Positions 49,732-55,687 of a stretch of DNA of 55,687 nucleotides are shown here, piece after piece (the stretch's first letter is position 1; the number at the start of each line of letters is the position of its first letter). Source of the DNA: an uncultured Sphingomonas sp. (GTDB lineage: Bacteria > Pseudomonadota > Alphaproteobacteria > Sphingomonadales > Sphingomonadaceae); the NCBI GenBank assembly GCA_913775975.1, contig CAJYLQ010000021.1, positions 1 through 55,687 of the forward strand, read 5' to 3'. Position numbers and translations under genes: made by a program. The notes below the pieces were generated by a model that was given only the letters and a program-made list of their open reading frames with translations, was not told the origin of the DNA and did not search any database.

Positions 49732-50399
49732 AGTTCGATCACCCGATCCGGCAGTTCGTTGGTATCGTCGTCGGAGCGGGGGAAATGCTCGGCCAGCACC
49801 GCGCCGATCCGCGCCACGGCGGCGGCCATGCCGTCACCCGGCCGGTCGTCCTTCACCGCCGCCAGCAGCGCCGCCATCGCCTCGCCCCATACCTCCGGCG
49901 CGACGCGGCTGTGGATCGGCGCGTCGGCGACGATCTCCGCCCGGTGTTCCGCCAGCGAGAGGTAGAGCAGCACGCCCGTCGCCGCGCGCGTCCGCGCTTC
50001 CACGGCGGTGCGGAACAACAGCACCGCGCGCCGCCGCACCCGCCGCGCCTTCGTCGCACGCGGCGTCAGCGCCAGCCGCAGCGGCGTCGCCGCCAGTGCC
50101 AGCCGGACGAGCAGGAACCCCAGCGTCGCCGCGATCAGCGCCACGACGAATAGCGCGGACGCGGAAGGGGCCTCAGCCCAAGGATCGGCCGCCAGCGCAT
50201 GCAGCGGCTCGGCCGCGCCGGGAATGGTGGCCAGCAAGGCGAGCACCAGCAACATGCCCAGCACCGCCCAGTGCAGCGCGACATCGTGATAGGGATCGGA
50301 CTGGCGCGCGACGATCGTCACGATCTCGCCATCGGTCAGGCTTTCGGCGGCGGTCACGGCCGCCGCCACTTTCGCCCGGTCGGCATCGGTCAGCCGCAT
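49728..50399 (-). CDS. TPM-domain membrane protein
   Basis: A 223-residue protein. RLTDADRAKVAAAVTAAESLTDGEIVTIVARQS at the N-terminus (given as adjoining motifs RLTDADRAKVAAAV and ESLTDGEIVTIVAR) starts a TPM-like fold interrupted by two transmembrane helices (about residues 40-60 and 75-95), then RRAVLLFRTAVEARTRAATG and LLYLSLAEHRAEIVAD complete the TPM domain. It overlaps both neighbours by 1-4 bp. The family often pairs with LemA and a YgcG-type TPM protein; function unknown. Confidence 0.83.
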   Translation of the reverse strand: MRLTDADRAKVAAAVTAAESLTDGEIVTIVARQSDPYHDVALHWAVLGMLLVLALLATIPGAAEPLHALAADPWAEAPSASALFVVALIAATLGFLLVRLALAATPLRLALTPRATKARRVRRRAVLLFRTAVEARTRAATGVLLYLSLAEHRAEIVADAPIHSRVAPEVWGEAMAALLAAVKDDRPGDGMAAAVARIGAVLAEHFPRSDDDTNELPDRVIEL

Positions 50400-51307
50400 C
50401 ACCAGTCCCCCGAGGCGCCGCCGCCCCCGAAATCGCCGCCGCCGCCGCCGGTAAAGCCGCCGCCGCCCCAGCTGCCGTCGGAGCCGCCACCGCCGCCGCC
50501 GCCCCAGCCGGAGCCACCACCGCCACCCCAGCCGCCGCCGCGCGACCGGCCAATCTCGTTGGCGATGCCCCACAGGATGATCGGCAGCGCCGGATCGGAA
50601 CCGCCGCCGCCTGGCCGGTCGCCCCACGGACCGCTGCGATAGCGCTGGCCGCGTCCGCCGCGCCTCAGGATCATCGGCAGGACGACGAAGGCGAGCACGA
50701 TCAGCCAGAAGATCAGCGCCACCGGCACGCCGCCGCCGCCGCGATCCTGCTGGCGGCGGCGATGCTGCTGGTCGAATTTCGCGATCGCGGCGTCGGTTTC
50801 CGCCTTCGCCTCGTCCGGGCTGGCGCGCAGCTGCTTGATGATGAGGTCGGTGCCGGCGTCGATCGCCTGCGGCACCTTGTCGTCCCGGATCAGCGGCAGC
50901 ATCGTCTGATAGATGATAACGCTGGACAGCGCGTCGGTCAGGATCGGTTCGAGGCCGCGCCCCACCTCGATCCGGGGGCCGCGCTGGCCCGCCGGATTGC
51001 CCGGCGCCAGCAGCAGGATCGCGCCGTTGTCGACGCCGCCCAGCCCGACGCCCCATTCCCGGCCCAGGCGATAGCCGTAATCGGACAGCGGATAGCCCTG
51101 CGTGTCGGGCACCGTCACGACGACCAGCTGCCGCTTCGTATCCTTTTGCAGCGCCTCCAGCTTCTGCGTCAGCGTCGTCCGCTCCGCCGGGGAGAGGACG
51201 TTCGCCTCGTCGACGACCAGCCCGGTGAATTTGGGAAAGGTCTGCGCCGCCGCCGTTCCCGCGGTCAGGAACAGCAGCAGCGCCGCCAGCCAGCGCAGCA
51301 TCGCCAT
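50399..51307 (-). CDS. YgcG-family TPM-domain protein with Gly-rich tail
   Basis: A 302-residue protein. Signal peptide (about 1-22, ends TAAAQ), periplasmic TPM domain (FTGLVVDEANVLSPAERTTL, VVVTVPDTQGYPLSDYGYRL, VDNGAILLLAP), a transmembrane helix (ALIFWLIVLAFVVLPMIL), and a C-terminal tail almost entirely Gly with Ser/Trp/Asp (about residues 240-302). This arrangement is standard for LemA-linked YgcG proteins. The tail is low-complexity; its GGC/GCC runs fill 50400-50560. Confidence 0.88.
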   Translation of the reverse strand: MAMLRWLAALLLFLTAGTAAAQTFPKFTGLVVDEANVLSPAERTTLTQKLEALQKDTKRQLVVVTVPDTQGYPLSDYGYRLGREWGVGLGGVDNGAILLLAPGNPAGQRGPRIEVGRGLEPILTDALSSVIIYQTMLPLIRDDKVPQAIDAGTDLIIKQLRASPDEAKAETDAAIAKFDQQHRRRQQDRGGGGVPVALIFWLIVLAFVVLPMILRRGGRGQRYRSGPWGDRPGGGGSDPALPIILWGIANEIGRSRGGGWGGGGGSGWGGGGGGGSDGSWGGGGFTGGGGGDFGGGGASGDW

Positions 51308-51327
51308 GGCGGAGGGGCCCAGCCGGA

Positions 51328-51933
51328 TCAGCTGGCGTTGCCGAAATTGACGGTCGGCGCGGTGTCCGCCCCCGGCGTCGTCGCGGAGAAGGGCGTGATC
51401 GGCTTCGCGCCATAGAAGATGCGCGCGCCAATCGCGTCGGGGAAGGTGCGGATGCGCGTGTTATACGCCTGCACCGCCTGGTTGTAGTCGCGCCGCGCGA
51501 TCGCGATGCGGTTTTCCGTCCCCTCAAGCTGGCTCATCAGCGTGGTGTAATTGCCCTGCGACCGCAACTCGGGATACGCCTCCTGCAGGCGCTGGAGCGA
51601 CAGCGTCACGGCGCCCTGCGCGCGCTCGAAATTGGCCATCGCCCGCGGATCGGTCAGCTGCTCGCCCGACAGCTGCACCTGAGAGGCGCTGGCGCGCGCG
51701 CGGGTGACCTCGGTCAGAATGTCCTTCTCCTGCGCGCCGGCGGCCTTCACCGTCGCGACGAGGTTGGGGATCAGGTCGGCGCGGCGCTGATAGTCGTTCT
51801 GCACGTCCGCCCATTTGGATTTCACCTCTTCCTCGGCGGTCGGGATCGTGTTGATCCCGCACCCCGTCAGCGGCACCGCCATCGACAGGGCAAGACCCGC
51901 GACAAGGGCGGGACGGGTAAGCGCGTGACGCAT
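51328..51933 (-). CDS. lemA: LemA-family lipoprotein
   Basis: A 201-residue protein with a lipobox (PLTGC, Cys about residue 25). The LemA domain is all alpha-helical: YQRRADLIPNLVATVKAAGA, QLTDPRAMANFERAQGAVTL, YPELRSQGNYTTLMSQLEGT, and NRIAIARRDYNQAVQAYNT. LemA proteins are extracytoplasmic or membrane-anchored helical proteins of unknown biochemistry, with paired TPM proteins. It heads the four-gene unit (21 bp to the YgcG gene). Confidence 0.92.
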   Translation of the reverse strand: MRHALTRPALVAGLALSMAVPLTGCGINTIPTAEEEVKSKWADVQNDYQRRADLIPNLVATVKAAGAQEKDILTEVTRARASASQVQLSGEQLTDPRAMANFERAQGAVTLSLQRLQEAYPELRSQGNYTTLMSQLEGTENRIAIARRDYNQAVQAYNTRIRTFPDAIGARIFYGAKPITPFSATTPGADTAPTVNFGNAS

Positions 51934-52048
51934 GAAAAGCCTGGCTCCTGATAACCTGTGTCATCCATATAGGACACGGCGGGCGCTTGGCGAAGAGGCA
52001 ATCGGCGGTTAACCTCCATTGCATCGATCAGCCGAAAAGGGGCCGGCA

Positions 52049-52492
52049 ATGCTGAAGGAATTCAAGGCGTTCATCATGCGCGGCAACGTGCTGGACCTGG
52101 CCGTGGCCGTCATCATCGGCGCCGCGTTCGGCCGGATCGTGACGTCGCTGACCGACGACATCCTGATGCCGGTGATCGGCAAGATCTTTGGCGGACTCGA
52201 CTTCTCCAGCTACTTCCTCGTCATGGGGCCGGTGCCCGACGCGCTGAAGGGATCGAGCGACTATGCCGCGCTGAAGAAGGCGGGGGTGCCGCTGCTCGGC
52301 TATGGCGAGTTCATCACCGTGCTGGTGAATTTCCTGATCGTCGCCTTCATCATCTTCCTGATCGTGCGGACGGTGAACCGCACGCTGTCGACCTTCGAGC
52401 GCGAGAAGGCGGCGGCGCCTGCCCCCGATTCGGCGGAAGTGCAGCTGCTGCGCGAGATTCGCGACGAGCTGAAGGCGCGGCCCCGGGGTTGA
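52049..52492 (+). CDS. mscL: Large-conductance mechanosensitive channel MscL
   Basis: A 147-residue channel subunit, slightly longer than E. coli MscL (136). N-terminal amphipathic helix [20 protein letters not shown], pore helix with [19 protein letters not shown], periplasmic loop, TM2 ([20 protein letters not shown]) and cytoplasmic helix (LLREIRDEL). It forms a homopentamer that opens under membrane tension and releases solutes on osmotic downshock. A perfect 7-bp hairpin (GCCCCGG/CCGGGGC, 52480-52500) spans the stop codon. It converges with the Rrf2 gene, 22 bp away. Confidence 0.96.
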   Translation: MLKEFKAFIMRGNVLDLAVAVIIGAAFGRIVTSLTDDILMPVIGKIFGGLDFSSYFLVMGPVPDALKGSSDYAALKKAGVPLLGYGEFITVLVNFLIVAFIIFLIVRTVNRTLSTFEREKAAAPAPDSAEVQLLREIRDELKARPRG

Positions 52493-52514
52493 ACCGGGGC
52501 GATCCGCCCGCTCG

Positions 52515-52946
52515 TCAGGCGGCGGCCATGTCCCGCGCGGTGGCATCGGCCAGGCTGGTGCCGTCAAGGATGCGCGCCGTCTCGTCGCGGACGCGCATCA
52601 TCGCGTGGCGGATCGCACAGTCCGCCTCGCTCTTGCAGTCGAGGCACCGGCGATAGGCGGTGCGGCTGACGCAGGGCACCAGCGCCAGCGGCCCCTCGAT
52701 CACGCGGATGATGTCGCCCAGCGAGATCAGGTGAGCGGGGCGGGCGAGCAGATAGCCGCCCAGCTTGCCGCGATGGCTGACGAGCAGGCCGGCATCGCGC
52801 AGGTCGGCGAGGATCAGCTCCAGGAACTTGCGCGGCACGTTCGCCTCGGCGGCGATGCGGCCCATCGGCACGGGTACGCGCTGGTCCGTCTGCGGGGCGA
52901 GGAAGAGCATCGCACGCAGGGCGTACCGGGAACGCTGGGTCAACAT
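52515..52946 (-). CDS. Rrf2-family transcriptional regulator with cysteine cluster
   Basis: A 143-residue regulator. Winged HTH MLTQRSRYALRAMLFLA then MGRIAAEANVPRKFLELILA and SHRGKLGGYLLARP. Three conserved-type cysteines (CVSRTAYRRCLDC, and C in EADC, four in all) match the Fe-S-binding region of IscR/NsrR/RirA-like sensors, so it could sense Fe-S status, iron or NO. No isc/suf genes are nearby. The ATG at 52946 is chosen; the in-frame extension runs into the promoter region of the tmRNA gene, whose -35 lies 45 bp away in the other direction. Confidence 0.9.
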   Translation of the reverse strand: MLTQRSRYALRAMLFLAPQTDQRVPVPMGRIAAEANVPRKFLELILADLRDAGLLVSHRGKLGGYLLARPAHLISLGDIIRVIEGPLALVPCVSRTAYRRCLDCKSEADCAIRHAMMRVRDETARILDGTSLADATARDMAAA

Positions 52947-52990
52947 GATGGTGCGCGCTATGCACCTGTAATGTGGCAAGCGAAAGGCGT

Positions 52991-53019
52991 TTGCACGTGC
53001 CGCGCGGCGTCCCTATATC
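52991..53019 (+). promoter_or_regulatory. Promoter of the tmRNA gene
   Basis: TTGCAC (52991-52996), 17-bp spacer, TATATC (53014-53019). This is the best-matching sigma-70-like promoter seen in the window and places the start about 53026, just before the tmRNA acceptor piece. Confidence 0.75.
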
Positions 53020-53025
53020 CAACCC

Positions 53026-53357
53026 GTCGGGTTTCACCCGGCTATGGCGATAAACTGCGGCGCGCAATAGGCGCAGCGGACCCGGGGGCGGTACCCGGCG
53101 GCTCCACCATCGGAGCTGAGCCGTTCGGCGGCACGCTTCATGCGTGTCGACGATGGTTCAGCGTCGTTGATGGGGCCGAACTAGGATCGACGTGTGCTGA
53201 AAAACGCTGTTTTCGCTCGGAATGGGACCACCGCAACGGCCCATTACACAAGTGCCAACGATAACGAAGCACTCGCGATTGCGGCGTAACTGAGGGCCTC
53301 ACGGCCTAAGGTTACTCCAAGATAGCGCGGTCGGACCCCACCGGGCAACAGAAGGGG
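53026..53357 (+). ncRNA. ssrA: Circularly permuted (two-piece) alphaproteobacterial tmRNA
   Basis: Acceptor piece first: T-stem CCGGG (53082-53086), 7-nt loop GGCGGTA, CCCGG, then acceptor strand CGGCTCC and ACCA ending at 53109. After a 62-nt spacer the coding piece begins at 53172 with GGGGCCG, which pairs with CGGCTCC over all 7 bp (one G-U), followed by the conserved GGATCGACG. The tag reading frame is 53254-53289: GCC resume codon then Asn-Asp-Asn-Glu-Ala-Leu-Ala-Ile-Ala-Ala and TAA, i.e. ANDNEALAIAA. tmRNA with SmpB rescues stalled ribosomes. The 3' end of the coding piece is uncertain; I end it at the first CCCC...GGGG hairpin. Confidence 0.93.
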
Positions 53358-53398
53358 ATTCCAGCGGTACGGGGAGCACCGGGCAACAGAAGCTCCCC
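53336..53398 (+). other. Two tandem hairpins with identical 14-nt loops at the tmRNA 3' end
   Basis: Hairpin 1: CCCC (53336-53339) / GGGG (53354-53357). Hairpin 2: GGGGAGC (53371-53377) / GCTCCCC (53392-53398), perfect. Both enclose the same loop ACCGGGCAACAGAA. The stems differ in sequence but each stays complementary. Neither has a U-run. They lie between the tmRNA tag region and the acyltransferase stop at 53406. Confidence 0.75.
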
Positions 53399-53405
53399 AC
53401 TTCGA

Positions 53406-54476
53406 TCAGGCGGACAAGCGCGACCTCCCGTTCACAAGCAAGCTGAGCGTGTGCGAACGCCTCACCATCAGCGCATGAACAAAGTAGGACAAGCTGCCGC
53501 CGCCGACGACCATCACCGCAAGGGCGATCCAGGGGCCGAAGCCGAGCGGTGCGATCAACGCGCGGATCGCCAGGATCAACGGGTAATGGGCCAGGTAAAT
53601 GGTCAACGACGCCTCCGACAGGTGTTGAAGCGGCGGCGGCACCGAGCGGATGCCGAGGGCGGACCGTACGATCAATGCGGTCACGGCCGCCGGGCACCAG
53701 GCAGCGCTTGCATGGAGCAGCAATTCTCTGGCCCCCGGTTCCGTCGAGGAAATCCATCCTGCATGCCAACCGACATGGCATACGCCGATGAGGGCGATGA
53801 TCGCGACCGGAAAGCGCCAGTCCGACGTTAGCGCCATTCGTAGCGGCGGAAACCGGCCGCACAGCAGTCCGAGGAGAAACATCGGGGCATAACCGATGAC
53901 CAGTGGAGCCTGACGGAGCAGCGTCGCTCCATCCCCAGACCAGTCCGCGATGGTTGCGGACGTCGCCAGCATCAACAGAAACGACACCGCGCCCGTCGCA
54001 GTTAGCAATACCGGCTGGCTGATGCTGAAATGATCCCATCGCGGGCGATGGCGACCCATCGGCTCAAACCGGCACAGCAACCATGTCAGTGCGGTATAGT
54101 CGAGCAGAGCGACCATGAACCACAGATGATAAAAGCTGAACGCCGGTTCCTGGTTACCGTCCATCCCGGCCAGCAGCAACCGGATGGTGGGGCACAATAT
54201 GGCAATGCCGAACAGCGTCGGTATCGCCAGCGCCAGCATCCGCTTCTGCAACCATTCCCGGGCAGCGGCGCCGCGCCGAACCATGGCCATGCCGGTCAGC
54301 ATCCCGGAGATGATAAAAAACGCTCCCATCCGGAATGATCCTGACACGATGTTTACGATCGCAAATGGCCAATAGTCTTCGCGGCCCACTGTCGCATGGA
54401 GGAGCAACCCACCCAGCATCAAGAGGGCGCGCCACACCGTCAGCCCCTCGATCCGACGATGCGCGAGATCCGGCAT
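53406..54476 (-). CDS. Membrane acyltransferase (acyltransferase 3 family)
   Basis: A 356-residue protein with about ten transmembrane helices. RRIEGLTVWRALLMLGGLLLH carries the family's conserved R/H region (H in LLLHATVG), FIISGMLTGMAMVRRG and RKRMLALAIPTLFG-like QKRMLALAIPTLFG are characteristic, as is the late SLTIYLAHYPLI. Such enzymes O-acetylate or O-succinylate cell-surface glycans. It shares one base (TGATG) with the SGNH hydrolase gene, the usual pairing for polysaccharide acyl transfer. Codon and base composition are less GC-rich than the chromosome average, suggesting acquisition next to the tmRNA gene. Confidence 0.87.
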   Translation of the reverse strand: MPDLAHRRIEGLTVWRALLMLGGLLLHATVGREDYWPFAIVNIVSGSFRMGAFFIISGMLTGMAMVRRGAAAREWLQKRMLALAIPTLFGIAILCPTIRLLLAGMDGNQEPAFSFYHLWFMVALLDYTALTWLLCRFEPMGRHRPRWDHFSISQPVLLTATGAVSFLLMLATSATIADWSGDGATLLRQAPLVIGYAPMFLLGLLCGRFPPLRMALTSDWRFPVAIIALIGVCHVGWHAGWISSTEPGARELLLHASAAWCPAAVTALIVRSALGIRSVPPPLQHLSEASLTIYLAHYPLILAIRALIAPLGFGPWIALAVMVVGGGSLSYFVHALMVRRSHTLSLLVNGRSRLSA

Positions 54477-55210
54477 CAGCGCTGCACCGGCTTGTCGCAG
54501 GCCGCGACCGTGGAGGCCGGTGCGGCGCGGCGGATGCCCTGCAGGATTGGTCCCACCCAGCGTGCGTATCCTGCCGCGTTCATATGCAGGCCGTCCTGAC
54601 CGTAAAAAGGTCCAAGGTGCCCGCCCTTCAGCATCAACGGTCGGATCTCGACGAAATGCAGATCACTGCGCCTTGCGGCGCGGCGAATGAGCCCGTCATT
54701 GACCGCCGTCTGCTCCGCGCGTTGTGCGAACCGGGAGGGACTTGGTTTGAGCGAGACGGCAACGACGGGAAGGTGGCCGTATAAATGCACCTTCGTCGCC
54801 AGGAAGCGATCGAAAGCGGCCAGCGTTTGCTGAGGGGTTTGCCCGGCGGCAATGTCGTTTTCGCCAGCATAGAATACGATGACAGCGGGAGGCGGAGCAG
54901 ATGGGGCGCTCGCCAGACGCGTAGTAAGGGCCGGGATCAGCGCGCCGTTCACCCCGCGCCGATGCGCGTCCCACGGCGCCATGTCCGTCGAAAGCGTCAC
55001 CCATCGGGCGATCGTCGAACTGCCGATGAACCAGAGCGTACAGCGCGCCGTCGGACGCGCAGCATCGGGTAACGGCGTTGCCCCATCATCGTCGCGACGG
55101 GCTGCTAAAAGCCAGTAGCCGCCAAGGACCACCGTCAGGATCGCCAGCACGATCAAAGCGCCAGTCCGTTTGCGGATCGATCGGGACAGGGGGGGGGCAG
55201 GACGATGCAT
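54476..55210 (-). CDS. SGNH/GDSL hydrolase family protein
   Basis: A 244-residue protein anchored by one N-terminal transmembrane helix (ALIVLAILTVVLGGYWLLA). Block I is WFIGSSTIARW (nucleophile Ser in the GSS position instead of GDS), block III YAGENDIAAG (Asn), block V DGLHMNAAGY (Asp/His). This is the GDSL-like layout of acetylxylan- or alginate-acetylating hydrolases. Together with the overlapping acyltransferase it probably modifies a surface polysaccharide. A ~105-bp gap before pnp carries the pnp terminator. Confidence 0.86.
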   Translation of the reverse strand: MHRPAPPLSRSIRKRTGALIVLAILTVVLGGYWLLAARRDDDGATPLPDAARPTARCTLWFIGSSTIARWVTLSTDMAPWDAHRRGVNGALIPALTTRLASAPSAPPPAVIVFYAGENDIAAGQTPQQTLAAFDRFLATKVHLYGHLPVVAVSLKPSPSRFAQRAEQTAVNDGLIRRAARRSDLHFVEIRPLMLKGGHLGPFYGQDGLHMNAAGYARWVGPILQGIRRAAPASTVAACDKPVQR

Positions 55211-55252
55211 GATCGGCCGAACTTGTGCCCCTACAGCGGTTAGAACGATCTT

Positions 55253-55290
55253 AAAGACGAAGGGCCCGGGGATCGCTCCCCGGGCCCTTC
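55253..55290 (-). terminator. Terminator of pnp
   Basis: A perfect 14-bp stem (GAAGGGCCCGGGGA / TCCCCGGGCCCTTC) with a TCGC loop, followed on the minus strand by GTCTTTAA, 26 bp past the pnp stop. Confidence 0.85.
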
Positions 55291-55315
55291 CTTATTCCCC
55301 GATCGGCGGGAAGGA

Positions 55316-55687
55316 TCAGTCCTTGTCGCCGGTCAGGAAGGCAGGCGCAAACGCCGGCGCCGGGCCGTCGTCGTCGCCGCCCTCGGAGCGCTCGCGGCGG
55401 GGGCCACGGTCACCGCGATCGCGGCGCGGGCCGCCACGGCCGCCGTCACGATCGCCGCCCTCGCGGCCGCCCTCACGACGGGGACCGCGATCACCACGAT
55501 CGCCGCGCGGGCCACGGTCGCCGCCTTCACGCGGCGCGCGGGCAGGGCGGGTGTCCTCCAGCTCGGCGCCGGTTTCCTGGTCGACGACGCGCATCGACAG
55601 GCGCACCTTGCCGCGCGGATCGATCTCCAGCACCTTGACCTTGACGGCCTGGCCCTCGGACAGCGCGTCCGAGACCTTTTCGACGCG
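55316..55687 (-). CDS. pnp: Polyribonucleotide nucleotidyltransferase, C-terminal part (gene continues beyond window)
   Basis: 123 codons to the window edge. The visible start ([20 protein letters not shown] followed by [13 protein letters not shown]) is the S1 RNA-binding domain; then comes a low-complexity tail of RGD/RGG-type repeats (Gly/Arg/Asp) ending [11 protein letters not shown], typical of sphingomonad PNPases. PNPase degrades RNA 3'-5' phosphorolytically and works in the degradosome. The catalytic domains lie outside the window. A strong terminator follows. Confidence 0.9.
   Translation of the reverse strand, partial: RVEKVSDALSEGQAVKVKVLEIDPRGKVRLSMRVVDQETGAELEDTRPARAPREGGDRGPRGDRGDRGPRREGGREGGDRDGGRGGPRRDRGDRGPRRERSEGGDDDGPAPAFAPAFLTGDKD

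Noticed and set aside
50400..50560. GCC/GGC trinucleotide repeats as a DNA repeat element
   Set aside because: They simply encode the Gly-rich tail of the YgcG-like protein.
53371..53398. Simple Rho-independent terminator of the acyltransferase gene
   Set aside because: The stem is strong but no U-run follows on either strand; the shared loop with the neighbouring hairpin is better explained by a structural RNA role.

Overview
The window is 55.7 kb of GC-rich (high-sixties percent by eye), densely coded bacterial chromosome. It fits a sphingomonad (Sphingomonas or close relative, Alphaproteobacteria). Supporting signs are a circularly permuted two-piece tmRNA, a CarD / 7Fe-ferredoxin / S4 / SUV3-like helicase block, a large TonB-dependent receptor, an NDUFS4-like complex I accessory protein, DUF1489, PmtA-like and CDC48-like proteins, and many GTG starts with 1-8 bp gene overlaps. 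No plasmid, prophage, transposase or CRISPR array was seen; the content is mostly housekeeping with small accessory patches.

Layout: 1-5.2 kb CDC48 ATPase (5' cut), lipid methyltransferase, a small secreted protein, Mpo1-like protein, tRNA-Gln(CTG), Ppx/GppA, RlmE. 5.5-11.4 kb rpoZ, a phospholipase D/cardiolipin synthase, and a TonB receptor followed by a Ca2+/H+ antiporter. 11.6-16.2 kb cyclophilin, MgtE, DUF1489, two coupled head-GIN proteins behind a 26-bp palindrome, CarD. 16.4-24.8 kb ferredoxin, S4 protein, helicase, M23 peptidase, and an operon of TauE permease, TIGR02186 protein and HerA-like ATPase preceded by a candidate leader-peptide attenuator. 25-29 kb secreted serine protease, UdgX-type uracil-DNA glycosylase fusion and its radical SAM partner. 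29.3-34.7 kb two DsbA-like proteins, DciA-like protein, MutY (with a repeat-derived insertion), serine hydrolase, NudC. 34.8-42.3 kb acetyl-CoA synthetase, orphan YbdD/YjiX, LacI regulator, GH15 hydrolase, Gfo/Idh/MocA oxidoreductase and SDR. 42.5-46.2 kb thymidylate kinase, chorismate mutase, polyprenyl diphosphate synthase, an AT-richer orphan gene, CDF metal exporter. 46.4-52.5 kb HrpB, complex I subunit, LemA/TPM/TPM/NUDIX operon, MscL. 52.5-55.7 kb Rrf2 regulator, tmRNA, membrane acyltransferase + SGNH hydrolase, and the 3' part of pnp.

Functional groupings: DNA repair (UdgX, radical SAM, MutY, NudC), thiol-disulfide handling (two DsbA-like proteins), ribosome and RNA functions (RlmE, PNPase, tmRNA, S4, helicases), envelope processes (TonB receptor, M23 peptidase, acyltransferase/SGNH, MscL) and carbohydrate use (LacI-GH15-oxidoreductases). 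Intergenic repeats fall into two families: REP-like paired palindromes and CCCCTCCCC-type repeats. One REP-like unit appears to be translated inside mutY. The most interesting non-coding signals are the tauE leader, the permuted tmRNA with duplicated loop hairpins, the 26-bp palindrome upstream of the GIN pair, and a 24-bp repeat shared by the upstream regions of hrpB and the radical SAM gene.
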